DNA of 25,338 bases from JBAZZQ01 sp041658725 (GCA_041658725.1 JBAZZQ010000053.1:1-25338), one strand, 5' to 3'; numbered from the stretch's first letter, positions 5,762-13,243 are shown. The notes: generated from the sequence alone by a model not told the origin. Numbers and translations: made by a program.

Positions 5762-6532
5762 CTAGGCGAGAGATTGCATAATTCGTTTCAAATTTCGGTA
5801 ACTGATGCCGGCGCTTTCCAGAGGCGAACGTGGACAGACGTCCTGTTCGACCAGATACCACTTTGTTTTGGCCTTTCGGCATATTTTTATAATCGCCGTC
5901 ATATCAAGATTGCCTTCGCCCACTTCCATATACGTCGGCTGATTGTTTACGATCCCGTAATCTTTCAGATGAACCAAGGGCAGGCGGTTGATCATTTTTT
6001 CACACCAGGCGACAGGATCGCCACCGCCGTACTGAACCCAATACGTATCGATCTCGGCCTGAAAATATTTCGGATCGGATTTTTCATAAATCCATTCGAT
6101 GCCCAGTTTGCCGTTAAACCTTTCGAATTCAAAGGCATGATTGTGATAACTTAAGGTCATACCAACCCCGGCGAGCTTTTTACCGGCTTCGGTCATTTCT
6201 TCGGCAAATTTTATGTAACCTTCGGCGCCGCCCCGCAGGTCGGCGGGGATAGAGGGAACGGCGATCTGAGAGCAATTCCAGAGTTTGTGCTTATCGATGA
6301 TCTGATTTAAATTTTTCGTCAAATCATCATACCCGGTATGGGTAGCGCAAATCACCAGGCCCAGGTCGTCAACGATTTTTTTCAGCTCCACCGGTTCAAT
6401 CGGACCGATGCCCGAGACCTGCACGGCAGGGTAACCAATTTCCCTGACCGCTTTTAAAGTACAGGCTATTTCCACGGGCGTCTTTAGCAGAGGCTGAAGC
6501 GTGTATAGGTTGATTCCAATCTGATCGATCAT
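5762..6532 (-). CDS. Sugar phosphate isomerase/epimerase-like TIM-barrel protein
   Basis: The 256-aa protein belongs to the xylose-isomerase-like TIM barrel / AP-endonuclease-2 superfamily, whose members isomerise or epimerise sugars and inositols using a divalent metal. Recognisable strand ends are QIGINLYTLQPLL (start), YPAVQVSG, GLVICATHTGYDDL, LSYHNHAFEFER, FQAEIDTYWV, VHLKDYG and WYLVEQDVC. The acidic and His side chains in HNH, EIDTYW, HLKD and VEQD are the expected metal and substrate ligands. Length is normal for the family and no signal peptide is present, so it is cytoplasmic. AAGGAACG precedes the ATG and two candidate promoters lie upstream (6559-6564 and 6578-6605). Substrate cannot be deduced. 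It is a single-gene unit facing tRNA-Lys. Confidence 0.85.
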   Translation of the reverse strand: MIDQIGINLYTLQPLLKTPVEIACTLKAVREIGYPAVQVSGIGPIEPVELKKIVDDLGLVICATHTGYDDLTKNLNQIIDKHKLWNCSQIAVPSIPADLRGGAEGYIKFAEEMTEAGKKLAGVGMTLSYHNHAFEFERFNGKLGIEWIYEKSDPKYFQAEIDTYWVQYGGGDPVAWCEKMINRLPLVHLKDYGIVNNQPTYMEVGEGNLDMTAIIKICRKAKTKWYLVEQDVCPRSPLESAGISYRNLKRIMQSLA

Positions 6533-6558
6533 TTTCCGTTCCTTTTCCCGATGCTTTT

Positions 6559-6605
6559 ATTATACGACAAGCCCAAAATCATATCGAAAAGAAAATTTAT
6601 TGCAA
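6559..6605 (-). promoter_or_regulatory. Promoter region of the isomerase gene
   Basis: On the minus strand TTGCAA (6600-6605) and TATGAT (6578-6583) are 16 bases apart. A second perfect TATAAT lies closer to the gene (6559-6564) but lacks a good -35. Either would give a short leader before the ATG at 6532. Confidence 0.5.
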
Positions 6606-6752
6606 GACTTTTTCGAACAACCCGGGGACCGAGGGGTGTGCCAAGATTTTCGGGTGACAAAAAATAATAACCCGCTCCCTCACGGTCGCGGATCGTCTTG
6701 CCCAAAGATATTGGCACGCCCGCCGGAAGCTATGCCTGCGTTTTTTTAATCC

Positions 6753-6780
6753 TTGAACTTCCTCGAAGAATGGCTACACT
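6753..6780 (+). promoter_or_regulatory. Possible promoter of ugd-queF
   Basis: TTGAAC (6753-6758) and TACACT (6775-6780) are separated by 16 bases, giving a leader of about 100 bases before ugd. Both boxes match only moderately. Confidence 0.35.
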
Positions 6781-6885
6781 TCACAGGAGTAGAGCGTTCA
6801 GCGAACAGCTTCAGAAAAGATCACGGAAGAGTTTGTTTTCCTATTCTTACGCTGTCCGTTAAACGTTACGAGGAAACCAGGGAAC

Positions 6886-8187
6886 ATGAAAATAGCCGTT
6901 ATTGGAACCGGATATGTGGGTCTTACCGCAGGGACGTGCCTGGCGGAGTCCGGCAATGACGTGATCGGGATAGATATCGACCGCGTGAAAGTTGACATGC
7001 TCAGCCGCGGACAGGTGCCGATCTACGAGCCTGGTTTGGGCGAACTGGTAGAAAATAATGTTCGCAGCGGCCGGCTCCGGTTCAGCACCGACATGGAGGA
7101 AGGAATTCGCGATTCTTTAATCATTTTCATCGCGATTGGTACGCCGACCACATCGGATGGACTGCCCGATATCAGCCAGGTGGAAAAAATTGCCCGGCAG
7201 ATCGTCACGCAAGTGACGGATTACCGGATCATTGTGATCAAAAGCACCGTTCCGGTGGGCACGACGGTCCGATTGCAAAAAGAGCTGGCGGAATTGACGG
7301 ATAAACCCTTCGATCTGGCCGTCAATCCGGAATTCTTGAAAGAAGGATACGCAGTGGAGGATTTTCTACGGCCCGACCGGGTGATCCTCGGCACGCAAAA
7401 TCCGCAAACCGCCTCGATTCTGGAAGAGCTTTATGCTCCCTTTGTGCGTAATGGAAAACCGATCCTGGTGATGGACCCGACGAGCGCGGAAATGACCAAA
7501 TACGCCGCCAATGCCATGCTGAGCACGAAAATTTCATTTATCAACGAGATGGCCAATCTCTGCCAGCGGCTGGGCGGGGATATCGACGCCGTTCGGCGAG
7601 GGATTTGCACCGATTCCAGGATCGGGTTTCAATTTTTGTATCCGGGGCTGGGTTTTGGTGGGTCGTGTTTTCCGAAGGATTTACTGGCGATGGTCCGGCT
7701 GGCGGAAAAAACGGATTACCCGGCCTGGTTGCTCAAGGCGGTGCTCGAAGTCAATGAATTTCAGAAAACCAGCCTGCAGCGAAAAATTAAAACTTATTTT
7801 AGCAACAATCTAAGAGGCAAAACGTTTGGCATTTGGGGCCTTTCCTTTAAACCCAGGACGGACGATATCCGGGAATCGGCGGCGTTGGGTCTGATCGCCG
7901 ATTTACTGGCCGCCGGGGCGAAGGTGAAGGTACATGACCCCAAAGCCATGGACAATATGAGGAAAATTTTCCCAGACGCAGTAGAATATTGTAACGACAT
8001 GTATGACGCCCTGGCCGATGCGGATGGATTGTGCCTGGTGACGGAATGGAACGAGTTTCGCAATCCGAGCTTTGAAAAGATATTGCAGTTAATGAAAACC
8101 CCCGTTATTTTCGACGGCAGAAATGTTTACGACGCGGAAAAAATGCGCCATCGCGGATTTATTTATTTTGGGATCGGACGAGGATAG
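6886..8187 (+). CDS. ugd: UDP-glucose 6-dehydrogenase
   Basis: This 433-aa cytoplasmic enzyme oxidises UDP-glucose to UDP-glucuronate with two NAD+, feeding polysaccharide synthesis. The N-terminal Rossmann domain starts with KIAVIGTGYVGLTAGTCLA (GxGxxG) and ends its second strand at GIDID. Family motifs follow in order: IAIGTPT, STVPVGTT, NPEFLKEG, E-TKYAANAMLSTKISFINE in the central helical domain, and the active-site loop GFGGSCFPKD with nucleophile C261 and K264. The C-terminal UDP-binding domain shows GLSFKPRTDDIRESAA and ends with IFDGRNVYD. Full length, all key residues present. GAGGAAACCAGGGAAC precedes the ATG. queF begins three bases after its stop. A GDP-mannose dehydrogenase is less likely given length and motifs. 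Confidence 0.95.
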   Translation: MKIAVIGTGYVGLTAGTCLAESGNDVIGIDIDRVKVDMLSRGQVPIYEPGLGELVENNVRSGRLRFSTDMEEGIRDSLIIFIAIGTPTTSDGLPDISQVEKIARQIVTQVTDYRIIVIKSTVPVGTTVRLQKELAELTDKPFDLAVNPEFLKEGYAVEDFLRPDRVILGTQNPQTASILEELYAPFVRNGKPILVMDPTSAEMTKYAANAMLSTKISFINEMANLCQRLGGDIDAVRRGICTDSRIGFQFLYPGLGFGGSCFPKDLLAMVRLAEKTDYPAWLLKAVLEVNEFQKTSLQRKIKTYFSNNLRGKTFGIWGLSFKPRTDDIRESAALGLIADLLAAGAKVKVHDPKAMDNMRKIFPDAVEYCNDMYDALADADGLCLVTEWNEFRNPSFEKILQLMKTPVIFDGRNVYDAEKMRHRGFIYFGIGRG

Positions 8188-8190
8188 TTT

Positions 8191-8538
8191 ATGGTTGATA
8201 CAAAAGTTTTGGAAACATTTGAAAATCCTTACCCCAGCCGTGATTACGAAATATTAATCCACCAGCCGGAGTTTACGAGCCTTTGTCCCAAGACCGGACA
8301 TCCGGATTTTGCCACGATTGAAATCCGATATATTCCCGGACCCAGGTGCATCGAGCTAAAGTCGCTGAAGATTTACCTGCAGGGATATCGTAATGAGGGG
8401 ATTTTTTATGAACGGCTGACCAATCAAATTCTGGACGACCTGGTTCGTATCCTGGAACCCAAAATGATGGAAATCATCAGCCGTTTCACCCCCCGAGGAG
8501 GGATCGGCACCACCGTCAAAGTTCAGCATAAACTGTAA
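8191..8538 (+). CDS. queF: NADPH-dependent 7-cyano-7-deazaguanine reductase (QueF, type I)
   Basis: The 115-aa protein reduces preQ0 to preQ1, the precursor used for queuosine in tRNA, in the cytoplasm. It is a single T-fold unit of the short (type I) class. EFTSLCPKTGHPDF carries the nucleophile C32 and the proton-donor D39; ELKSLKIYLQGYRNEGIFYE is the QueF motif for NADPH and dimer contacts, with a Leu where ESKS is usual in many homologues. It starts three bases after ugd, so the pair is almost certainly co-transcribed although the pathways are unrelated. A large hairpin at 8540-8577 follows directly. No other queuosine genes are present in the window. Confidence 0.93.
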   Translation: MVDTKVLETFENPYPSRDYEILIHQPEFTSLCPKTGHPDFATIEIRYIPGPRCIELKSLKIYLQGYRNEGIFYERLTNQILDDLVRILEPKMMEIISRFTPRGGIGTTVKVQHKL

Positions 8539-8539
8539 A

Positions 8540-8577
8540 TAATACAGATATGGATTAGTGAATCCATATCCGTATTA
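8540..8577. terminator. Hairpin between converging queF and small Cys-rich gene
   Basis: A 17-bp inverted repeat with one mismatch (8540-8556 and 8561-8577) surrounds a four-base loop, AGTG. It begins two bases after the queF stop and covers the stop codon of the opposing gene. There is no strong T run on either side, so it may be a bidirectional terminator or an RNA-stabilising hairpin. Confidence 0.55.
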
Positions 8578-8787
8578 TCTATCCCGTTTCTCAAAAGCCT
8601 TTATGGCCAGTTCAGCCCTTTCCGTGTTCGGCTCCCAGGAGTGCGGACATTCCGCTAAACACCCCTCGCCTGCGTCACAAAAGTCATCGAACAAATTGAC
8701 GCATTGATACCCATGCTTCGTCCGATTACTGAAGGGGCACTGAAAATGCTCACATGTCCCTATTCGTTTTCTCTTTTTGCAGACCAT
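8575..8787 (-). CDS. Small cysteine-rich protein, function unknown
   Basis: The 70-aa product has seven Cys (C3, C12, C17, C29, C37, C43, C47) and five His or acidic clusters nearby, for instance GTCEHFQCPFSN and GEGCLAECPHSW, which suggests metal binding or a small Fe-S/zinc domain. The C-terminus is a charged helix (NTERAELAIKAFEKR). AAAGGACG lies about 10 bases before the ATG, supporting translation. No signal peptide is present, so the Cys residues are probably in the cytoplasm and reduced or metal-bound. The stop codon is inside the hairpin shared with queF. I do not recognise the family. Confidence 0.6.
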   Translation of the reverse strand: MVCKKRKRIGTCEHFQCPFSNRTKHGYQCVNLFDDFCDAGEGCLAECPHSWEPNTERAELAIKAFEKRDR

Positions 8788-8990
8788 TTTTGAATCGTCC
8801 TTTCACGTGCTACCCCCTCTGTAATTAAACTTCATCTCCTGCGAATCCTTAAAAACAAAATTCGACCCTGGTGAACAAAAGGAATAACCAAAAAGTGTGA
8901 AAGTTTGAATCGATCGGTGTGCTTTATTTCTTAGTTACTTCGGGGGGGGATTATACATTAAAAAAAAATTCAAGTAAAGGATTAATTCTC
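8788..8990. other. Intergenic region with homopolymer runs
   Basis: No gene is seen. The stretch contains a run of eight G (8942-8949) followed shortly by nine A (8960-8968). It leads into a fold-back repeat at 8991-9140. Confidence 0.5.
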
Positions 8991-9140
8991 CTCAAACTTC
9001 CCGATTTTTTTGATGAGTTCCTGGACGATGGATTTTGGTCAAGGCGCACCTGACCGGCCTGACACTCCTCATGGACGCATGTTTTTACATCCGAAGGGAC
9101 TTGCTAGGAAAGTGCTTACAAAAAAATCGGGAAGTTTGAG
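8991..9140. repeat. 150-bp fold-back element with perfect 22-bp terminal inverted repeats
   Basis: The left arm (8991-9012) starts CTCAAACTTCCCGAT and ends with seven T and a G; the right arm (9119-9140) is its exact reverse complement. The 106-bp interior has no gene. Size and perfect arms fit a MITE-like non-autonomous element, but no target-site duplication is visible. It lies 38 bases beyond the stop of the dockerin protein gene, so the right arm, read leftward, could also end that transcript (CCCGA followed by T7). Confidence 0.6.
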
Positions 9141-9178
9141 ATTTCAAAAAGGGTCTGAAGATGAATATTTCTAGCGGA

Positions 9179-10495
9179 TTATTCATCGCCCAACATGTCC
9201 ATAGAGGCCGACAGGATGGAAAGGTCCGTGGATGTGATCGTATTATCACCATTCAAATCTGCGGCCGAATCCCAATTCGGGTCGTCGGGCACCGCATCCA
9301 TGGCCGTCAGTATAATCGAAAGGTCCGTTGAGGTAATCTCGTTATCTCCATCGCAATCGCCGTTGATCAGCGAAATCACACCGATATCGACACTGCCGGT
9401 GCCTATACTCACTTCGGTTGTGATTTTTCTTAACCAATGTGAAGCCTTAATCGCCACATCATAAAGTCCCGGCTCCACTGCATTGGGCACATAAAATTTA
9501 CCGTTGGCATGGAGAATTGTCGTATAGTTCCAGGGAATAGTTTGCCGATCCGTCCGGCGAAACTCAATCGTCACCGGGATATTCTCCGGTCCCGATATAT
9601 AATCGTCCAGATTTACCGTTCCGAAAACGATGGCAGGAGGGGTAAATGCCAGCGTTTGACCGGCGGCAATCACCGGTTGATTATTAAGATCAAAGGCCAG
9701 TGCCGCTCCCGGCGAAGAACCCCCGGCAAGATTAACCACAAATTCATCCGTCCAGAAATCCTGGTCCATATCGAAATAGGCAAATCGCAATTCATTAAAT
9801 GAATTTACATAGGCAGCGCCAAGATTGCCCAGATGATCGAATTCAATGTCCATCTTTCGCGAGGAAGATACCGTACTCAAAGGATGGCTGCGCCAGGAAC
9901 CGGATTTGAAATCAAACCACGATACGCTCAAAATGACTCCCGGATCGGAGCGGACCCCACCAACCGCGACATCGCCGTATTTAGACACGGCGATATCACA
10001 ACTGGAAAGCGCTAAAGTAACAATCTGCCAATCACTTCCACGAGTCATTCCCAACACATTGTCGCTGACCATATAAATCCATCCGGACGGATCGGCCAAG
10101 CATCCGCTCCATGCATAATAAGATGTCGGAAACGCAGGACCGACCACCTGCCATATCCCTGTTTCCGATAACTTCATGGGAAAAAGATCAGACACGCAAT
10201 AAAATTGCCCATCCGCACCAAACTTTACCGCCTGAGAGTTGGAAACAATCCTGCTTTTTCCATCGCCGGCGATATATCCTGATAAACCCGATAGTTGTTC
10301 CCACCCCATCGGCGTGAGTTGGTAAACTTCTGTCCCATTGGAAATAGCGGGTAGAATCCCATCCGAAAGGGTCATACTTGGCCAAGCGTCCAGTGAATGT
10401 GGGGTATCATAAAGTACCCAATTACGGCCTGAGGCCGAAAGGGCCAAAATCAGGACACTGCCTACTATCAACGCTGTCTGGCACTTTTTAACCAC
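9179..10495 (-). CDS. Secreted protein with C-terminal dockerin-type module
   Basis: The 438-aa protein starts at a GTG with a signal peptide (VKKCQTALIVGSVLILALSASG). Residues about 25-300 form a beta-propeller-like domain with repeated WxxG/F and DxxGN blocks (for example FDHLGNLGAAYVN and FDLNNQPVIAAG). A short beta-sandwich segment follows (about 305-370, ending GLYDVAIKASHWLRK). The last 60 residues are a dockerin-like module with two calcium-loop repeats, GDCDGDNEITSTDLSIILTAMD and DLNGDNTITSTDLSI. Residues 25-300 are clearly paralogous to the gene directly upstream, 25 bases away, with which it forms an operon. The likely place is outside the cytoplasmic membrane. In Planctomycetota such modules are common without a known cellulosome, so binding partner and function are unknown. 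Confidence 0.85.
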   Translation of the reverse strand: MVKKCQTALIVGSVLILALSASGRNWVLYDTPHSLDAWPSMTLSDGILPAISNGTEVYQLTPMGWEQLSGLSGYIAGDGKSRIVSNSQAVKFGADGQFYCVSDLFPMKLSETGIWQVVGPAFPTSYYAWSGCLADPSGWIYMVSDNVLGMTRGSDWQIVTLALSSCDIAVSKYGDVAVGGVRSDPGVILSVSWFDFKSGSWRSHPLSTVSSSRKMDIEFDHLGNLGAAYVNSFNELRFAYFDMDQDFWTDEFVVNLAGGSSPGAALAFDLNNQPVIAAGQTLAFTPPAIVFGTVNLDDYISGPENIPVTIEFRRTDRQTIPWNYTTILHANGKFYVPNAVEPGLYDVAIKASHWLRKITTEVSIGTGSVDIGVISLINGDCDGDNEITSTDLSIILTAMDAVPDDPNWDSAADLNGDNTITSTDLSILSASMDMLGDE

Positions 10496-10520
10496 GATAT
10501 CTTTCTCTTGCGAATCTTAA

Positions 10521-11522
10521 TCAGCTTCTCAAAAATCTTCGACCGGTGATTCCTACCCCGCCCAAACCCAATAGGAGCAACGTAACAGGTTCGGGAACAG
10601 CCGGATCGTAAATCAGATGCTGACCGGAAACGATAACCGGTTTACCATATCTGTCAAAAGCCAGGTCTGCTCCTTTGATTACATTCATCGGTCCGGTGAC
10701 ATTATCCAAAGCTATTTCCGAAGTCCATAGCTCGGTATTCATATCCAGATAATCAAATCTGACTCGAGTACCGGCGGAATAAGCGACCCCCAAATTTCCT
10801 TGCGTGTCCCATTCGACACCGATTGTGTCGATGTGATTATCCGTAGTGTAGAGCGGCCGGGAATGCCAACTCTTAAAGTCAAACCACGCGACCATTTTTT
10901 CATTAGTATCGCTATAACCAGAAAGTGCGATCGCGCCAAAAGGTGAAACCGCCATTTCGGAAACATATTTCATCCCCAAATCCAAATCAAGGTCCTTGTA
11001 AGTGGACCAGCTCGTTCCTAACGACATGGCCAGCTTTGACCCCGATGCCATATAGACTTTTCCCGCAGCATCAGCGCTTACGCTCGTTCGTTCGCCGGGA
11101 AATGTCCATTGGGGTCCTATTTCTACCCAAGAGCCTCCGCGGTAAGATTGTGGAATCAGATTTGGATCCGTGGAAAAGGAATAAAAATTTCCATCCGCAC
11201 CACGGGTTATCGGTTTATCTTTGGAGACAATGTTCACTCCCCCATCGCCGGAGATAAATCCCGTATTAACGTAATTGTCAAAACTTTCCCATCCGAAAGG
11301 AGTCCGGTGAACAATCTTGGCCATAGGTAGATTATTAGGATCGAACGTGGAAACCACCGGCTGAATACCATACCACAGAGCCAGACTCGGCGAGGTTCCG
11401 GAGTTGATATTCATCCCGTCAAGCACGATTGGCTGATCAACCCAATAGCGTCCTTCCGCTGATGAAATAGTAATCGTCAAAAATAAACCCATCACAATCC
11501 AAAGCGACATTCTTCTTTTCAT
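10521..11522 (-). CDS. PEP-CTERM-anchored exported protein, paralogue of its neighbour
   Basis: I place the start at 11522 (333 aa) because AAGGAG lies eight bases before that ATG; an ATG 18 bases upstream is in frame but has no such site. The protein begins with a signal peptide (KRRMSLWIVMGLFLTITISSAEG). The body is the same propeller-like domain as the next gene (WDTQGNLGVAYSAG, FDYLDMNTELWTSEI, FDRYGKPVIVSGQHL). It ends with a PEP-CTERM sorting signal: VPEP, a hydrophobic helix (VTLLLLGLGGVGITG) and the basic tail RRFLRS. Known biology: such tails are processed by exosortase for surface or matrix delivery; no exosortase is in this window. It is the first gene of a two-gene operon with its own promoter. 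Confidence 0.88.
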   Translation of the reverse strand: MKRRMSLWIVMGLFLTITISSAEGRYWVDQPIVLDGMNINSGTSPSLALWYGIQPVVSTFDPNNLPMAKIVHRTPFGWESFDNYVNTGFISGDGGVNIVSKDKPITRGADGNFYSFSTDPNLIPQSYRGGSWVEIGPQWTFPGERTSVSADAAGKVYMASGSKLAMSLGTSWSTYKDLDLDLGMKYVSEMAVSPFGAIALSGYSDTNEKMVAWFDFKSWHSRPLYTTDNHIDTIGVEWDTQGNLGVAYSAGTRVRFDYLDMNTELWTSEIALDNVTGPMNVIKGADLAFDRYGKPVIVSGQHLIYDPAVPEPVTLLLLGLGGVGITGRRFLRS

Positions 11523-11573
11523 TGGAACACTCCTTAACATTATTTTAAATTTTAGAAAAACACGCGCGATTTT

Positions 11574-11602
11574 ATCTTAAACAATTACACATTTTATGTC
11601 AA
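11574..11602 (-). promoter_or_regulatory. Promoter of the PEP-CTERM/dockerin operon
   Basis: On the minus strand TTGACA (11597-11602) and TAAGAT (11574-11579) are separated by 17 bases. Transcription would start near 11567, about 45 bases before the ATG. Confidence 0.75.
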
Positions 11603-11668
11603 GATGGGAGTTCCAAATTACACTTCAGTGTCAGCCCAAATTTTCTGGCAAATTTTAAAACAGGCACA

Positions 11669-11708
11669 GTTTTGCCATGAAACCATTCCGATGGTTTCAT
11701 GGCAAAAC
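11669..11708. repeat. Perfect 18-bp inverted repeat between divergent surface-protein promoters
   Basis: GTTTTGCCATGAAACCAT (11669-11686) and its exact reverse complement (11691-11708) flank the loop TCCG. No T run follows on either strand. It lies outside both predicted transcripts, between the -35 boxes of the divergent promoters at 11574-11602 and 11792-11820, so it could be a shared operator or a small fold-back repeat. Confidence 0.65.
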
Positions 11709-11743
11709 CAACTAAAACTACTTAAAAGTGCCCTGGTTAATTA

Positions 11744-11775
11744 TTTTCCGAATCCCGAAGACGTGCTTCGGAAAA
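11744..11775. repeat. Two mutually exclusive hairpins
   Basis: TTTTCCGAA (11744-11752) can pair with TTCGGAAAA (11767-11775). Alternatively CCGAAG (11755-11760) can pair with CTTCGG (11766-11771). Both use 11767-11771. The site lies just upstream of the GLUG-gene promoter, so if it works it does so in DNA or in an unrecognised transcript. Confidence 0.4.
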
Positions 11776-11791
11776 ATTGCCCTCCCGACTA

Positions 11792-11820
11792 TTGATGTTT
11801 ATGACAAGCAAAGGTACAAT
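11792..11820 (+). promoter_or_regulatory. Promoter of the GLUG/dockerin gene
   Basis: TTGATG (11792-11797) and TACAAT (11815-11820) are separated by 17 bases; transcription would start near 11827, about 70 bases before the ATG at 11896. Confidence 0.7.
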
Positions 11821-11895
11821 AAAAATCGGTTTTCTGACGTTAGTCGGATCATTTTTTAAGACCATTGGCTCATCTTAGGGACGGGAAAGGAGAAC

Positions 11896-13188
11896 ATGGA
11901 AAAGTGTAATTGTACAATAAATCTGGCTGCTGGTCTTGTCTTGTTCACGGCATCGCTCATGCTGATCGCTCCTGTTGCGGTGCCGGCACAGGCGGTCGTT
12001 GTACCGTCTGGGGCGGGTACTTCGGAATCACCCTATCTTATCTCCGAGATCGGCCACCTGGTCTGGATGTCTGACAATGCCGGCAGCAGTTCCGGTAAGT
12101 ATTATACGATGACTGCCGACATTGACGCATCGGCAACGGCTGAGTGGAATGACAATGGAACCGATACAAGCATTTTGGAAGGTTTTAAGCCCATCGGAAC
12201 TTACTCCTATCCCGACACGACCAGCTTTAGAGGCATCTTTGACGGTGCCGGACATACGATCAGCGGCTTGGTCATACTCCGGTCGGCTGCGAATGATATC
12301 GGTTTGTTTGGATACATCGGCCCAAGTGGCGGGGTGGGGAACCTGGGCTTAATCGGCGGCGCGGTTACGGGGCATTCCTCCGTCGGCGGACTGGCTGGAG
12401 GGAATGATGACTCCGGCACGGTGTCGAATTGTTACGTCACCGGCGCGGTGACGGGAACGGGATCTTACGTCGGTGGACTGGTCGGTGGAGATAATGAAGG
12501 CACGGTGTCGAATTGCCACGCCACCGGTACGGTTACGGCAACGGGTTCGTCCACTAAGTCCATCGGCGGACTGGTCGGATCGAACCTGGGCACGGTATCG
12601 AATTCCTACGCCACCTGCGCGGTAAAGGGGACGGGGAGTGGTTTCGTCGGCGGACTGGTCGGAGAGAATTGGTACGGCACGGTGTCGAACTGCTATTCCA
12701 CCGGTGCGGTGACGGCGGAATCGTACGTCGGTGGCTTGATCGGAAATAGCTACGCGAGCACGGTGTCGAATTGTTACTCCACCGGCCTGGTGACGGGGAG
12801 TGTTCCCGCTGGCGGATTGATCGGATTTAAAATATCCGGTACGGTGTCGAGTTCGTACTGGAACACCCAGACCAGTGGAAAAACTTCTTCCTCCGGCGGT
12901 ACGGGCAAGGACACAACCCAGATGAAACAGCAGGCCACATTCACCGGCTGGGACTTTACCAGTGTCTGGGGCATCGTGGAAGGCATGACGTATCCCTTTC
13001 TGCCAGTAGCGACGATTGCGGGCGATGTGAATGGCGATTTCAGCGTTAATACTTCCGACTTGGAGTTAGTCCTCGGTAGTTTGGACAAATCATCGGGCGA
13101 AATCGGTTACAGTACCCAGACGGATCTGGACCATGACGGGACGATCACCAGTACGGATCTTTCAATTGTACTGACGAATATGGAATAG
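11896..13188 (+). CDS. Secreted GLUG-repeat protein with C-terminal dockerin-type module
   Basis: The 430-aa protein has a signal peptide (to about VPAQA, residue 34), then SGAGTSESPYLISEIGHLVWMS, the usual opening of GLUG-type surface proteins. Residues about 150-315 hold some six repeats of the form VGGLVG-x-n-GTVSNCYxTGxVTG, the GLUG motif that builds a beta-helix. The cap VWGIVEGMTYPFL follows, then a dockerin-like module with two calcium loops (DVNGDFSVNTSDLELVL and DLDHDGTITSTDLSIVL). AAAGGAG is seven bases before the ATG and a good promoter lies upstream. The second calcium loop is nearly identical to that of the dockerin protein at 9179-10495, suggesting both go to the same place. Adhesion or matrix assembly is likely but unproven. 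Confidence 0.88.
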   Translation: MEKCNCTINLAAGLVLFTASLMLIAPVAVPAQAVVVPSGAGTSESPYLISEIGHLVWMSDNAGSSSGKYYTMTADIDASATAEWNDNGTDTSILEGFKPIGTYSYPDTTSFRGIFDGAGHTISGLVILRSAANDIGLFGYIGPSGGVGNLGLIGGAVTGHSSVGGLAGGNDDSGTVSNCYVTGAVTGTGSYVGGLVGGDNEGTVSNCHATGTVTATGSSTKSIGGLVGSNLGTVSNSYATCAVKGTGSGFVGGLVGENWYGTVSNCYSTGAVTAESYVGGLIGNSYASTVSNCYSTGLVTGSVPAGGLIGFKISGTVSSSYWNTQTSGKTSSSGGTGKDTTQMKQQATFTGWDFTSVWGIVEGMTYPFLPVATIAGDVNGDFSVNTSDLELVLGSLDKSSGEIGYSTQTDLDHDGTITSTDLSIVLTNME

Positions 13189-13243
13189 TGGATGGACGGT
13201 CGCGCTTCATGTAATGTGACAGTTCGGGGCGTTACTTTCGCGC

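Larger units (their letters stand above)
6533..6885. other. Divergent intergenic region between isomerase and ugd
   Basis: This stretch holds the minus-strand promoters of the isomerase (near 6559-6605) and a plus-strand promoter candidate for ugd (6753-6780). A 62-codon minus-strand frame at 6529-6717 overlaps the isomerase start and its promoters and is rejected. A small hairpin GTTC-AGC-GAAC lies near 6798-6808 in the presumed ugd leader. No riboswitch was recognised. Confidence 0.5.

Noticed and set aside
6529..6717. 62-codon minus-strand frame upstream of the isomerase
   Set aside because: It overlaps the isomerase start codon and covers its promoter boxes; no ribosome binding site or family features.
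6781..6885. Riboswitch in the ugd leader
   Set aside because: Only a four-base hairpin (GTTC-AGC-GAAC) is visible; no known riboswitch consensus, including a preQ1 type that queF might suggest.
11604..11795. 63-codon plus-strand frame between divergent surface genes
   Set aside because: It runs through the perfect palindrome and the hairpins, lacks a ribosome binding site, and ends at the GLUG promoter.
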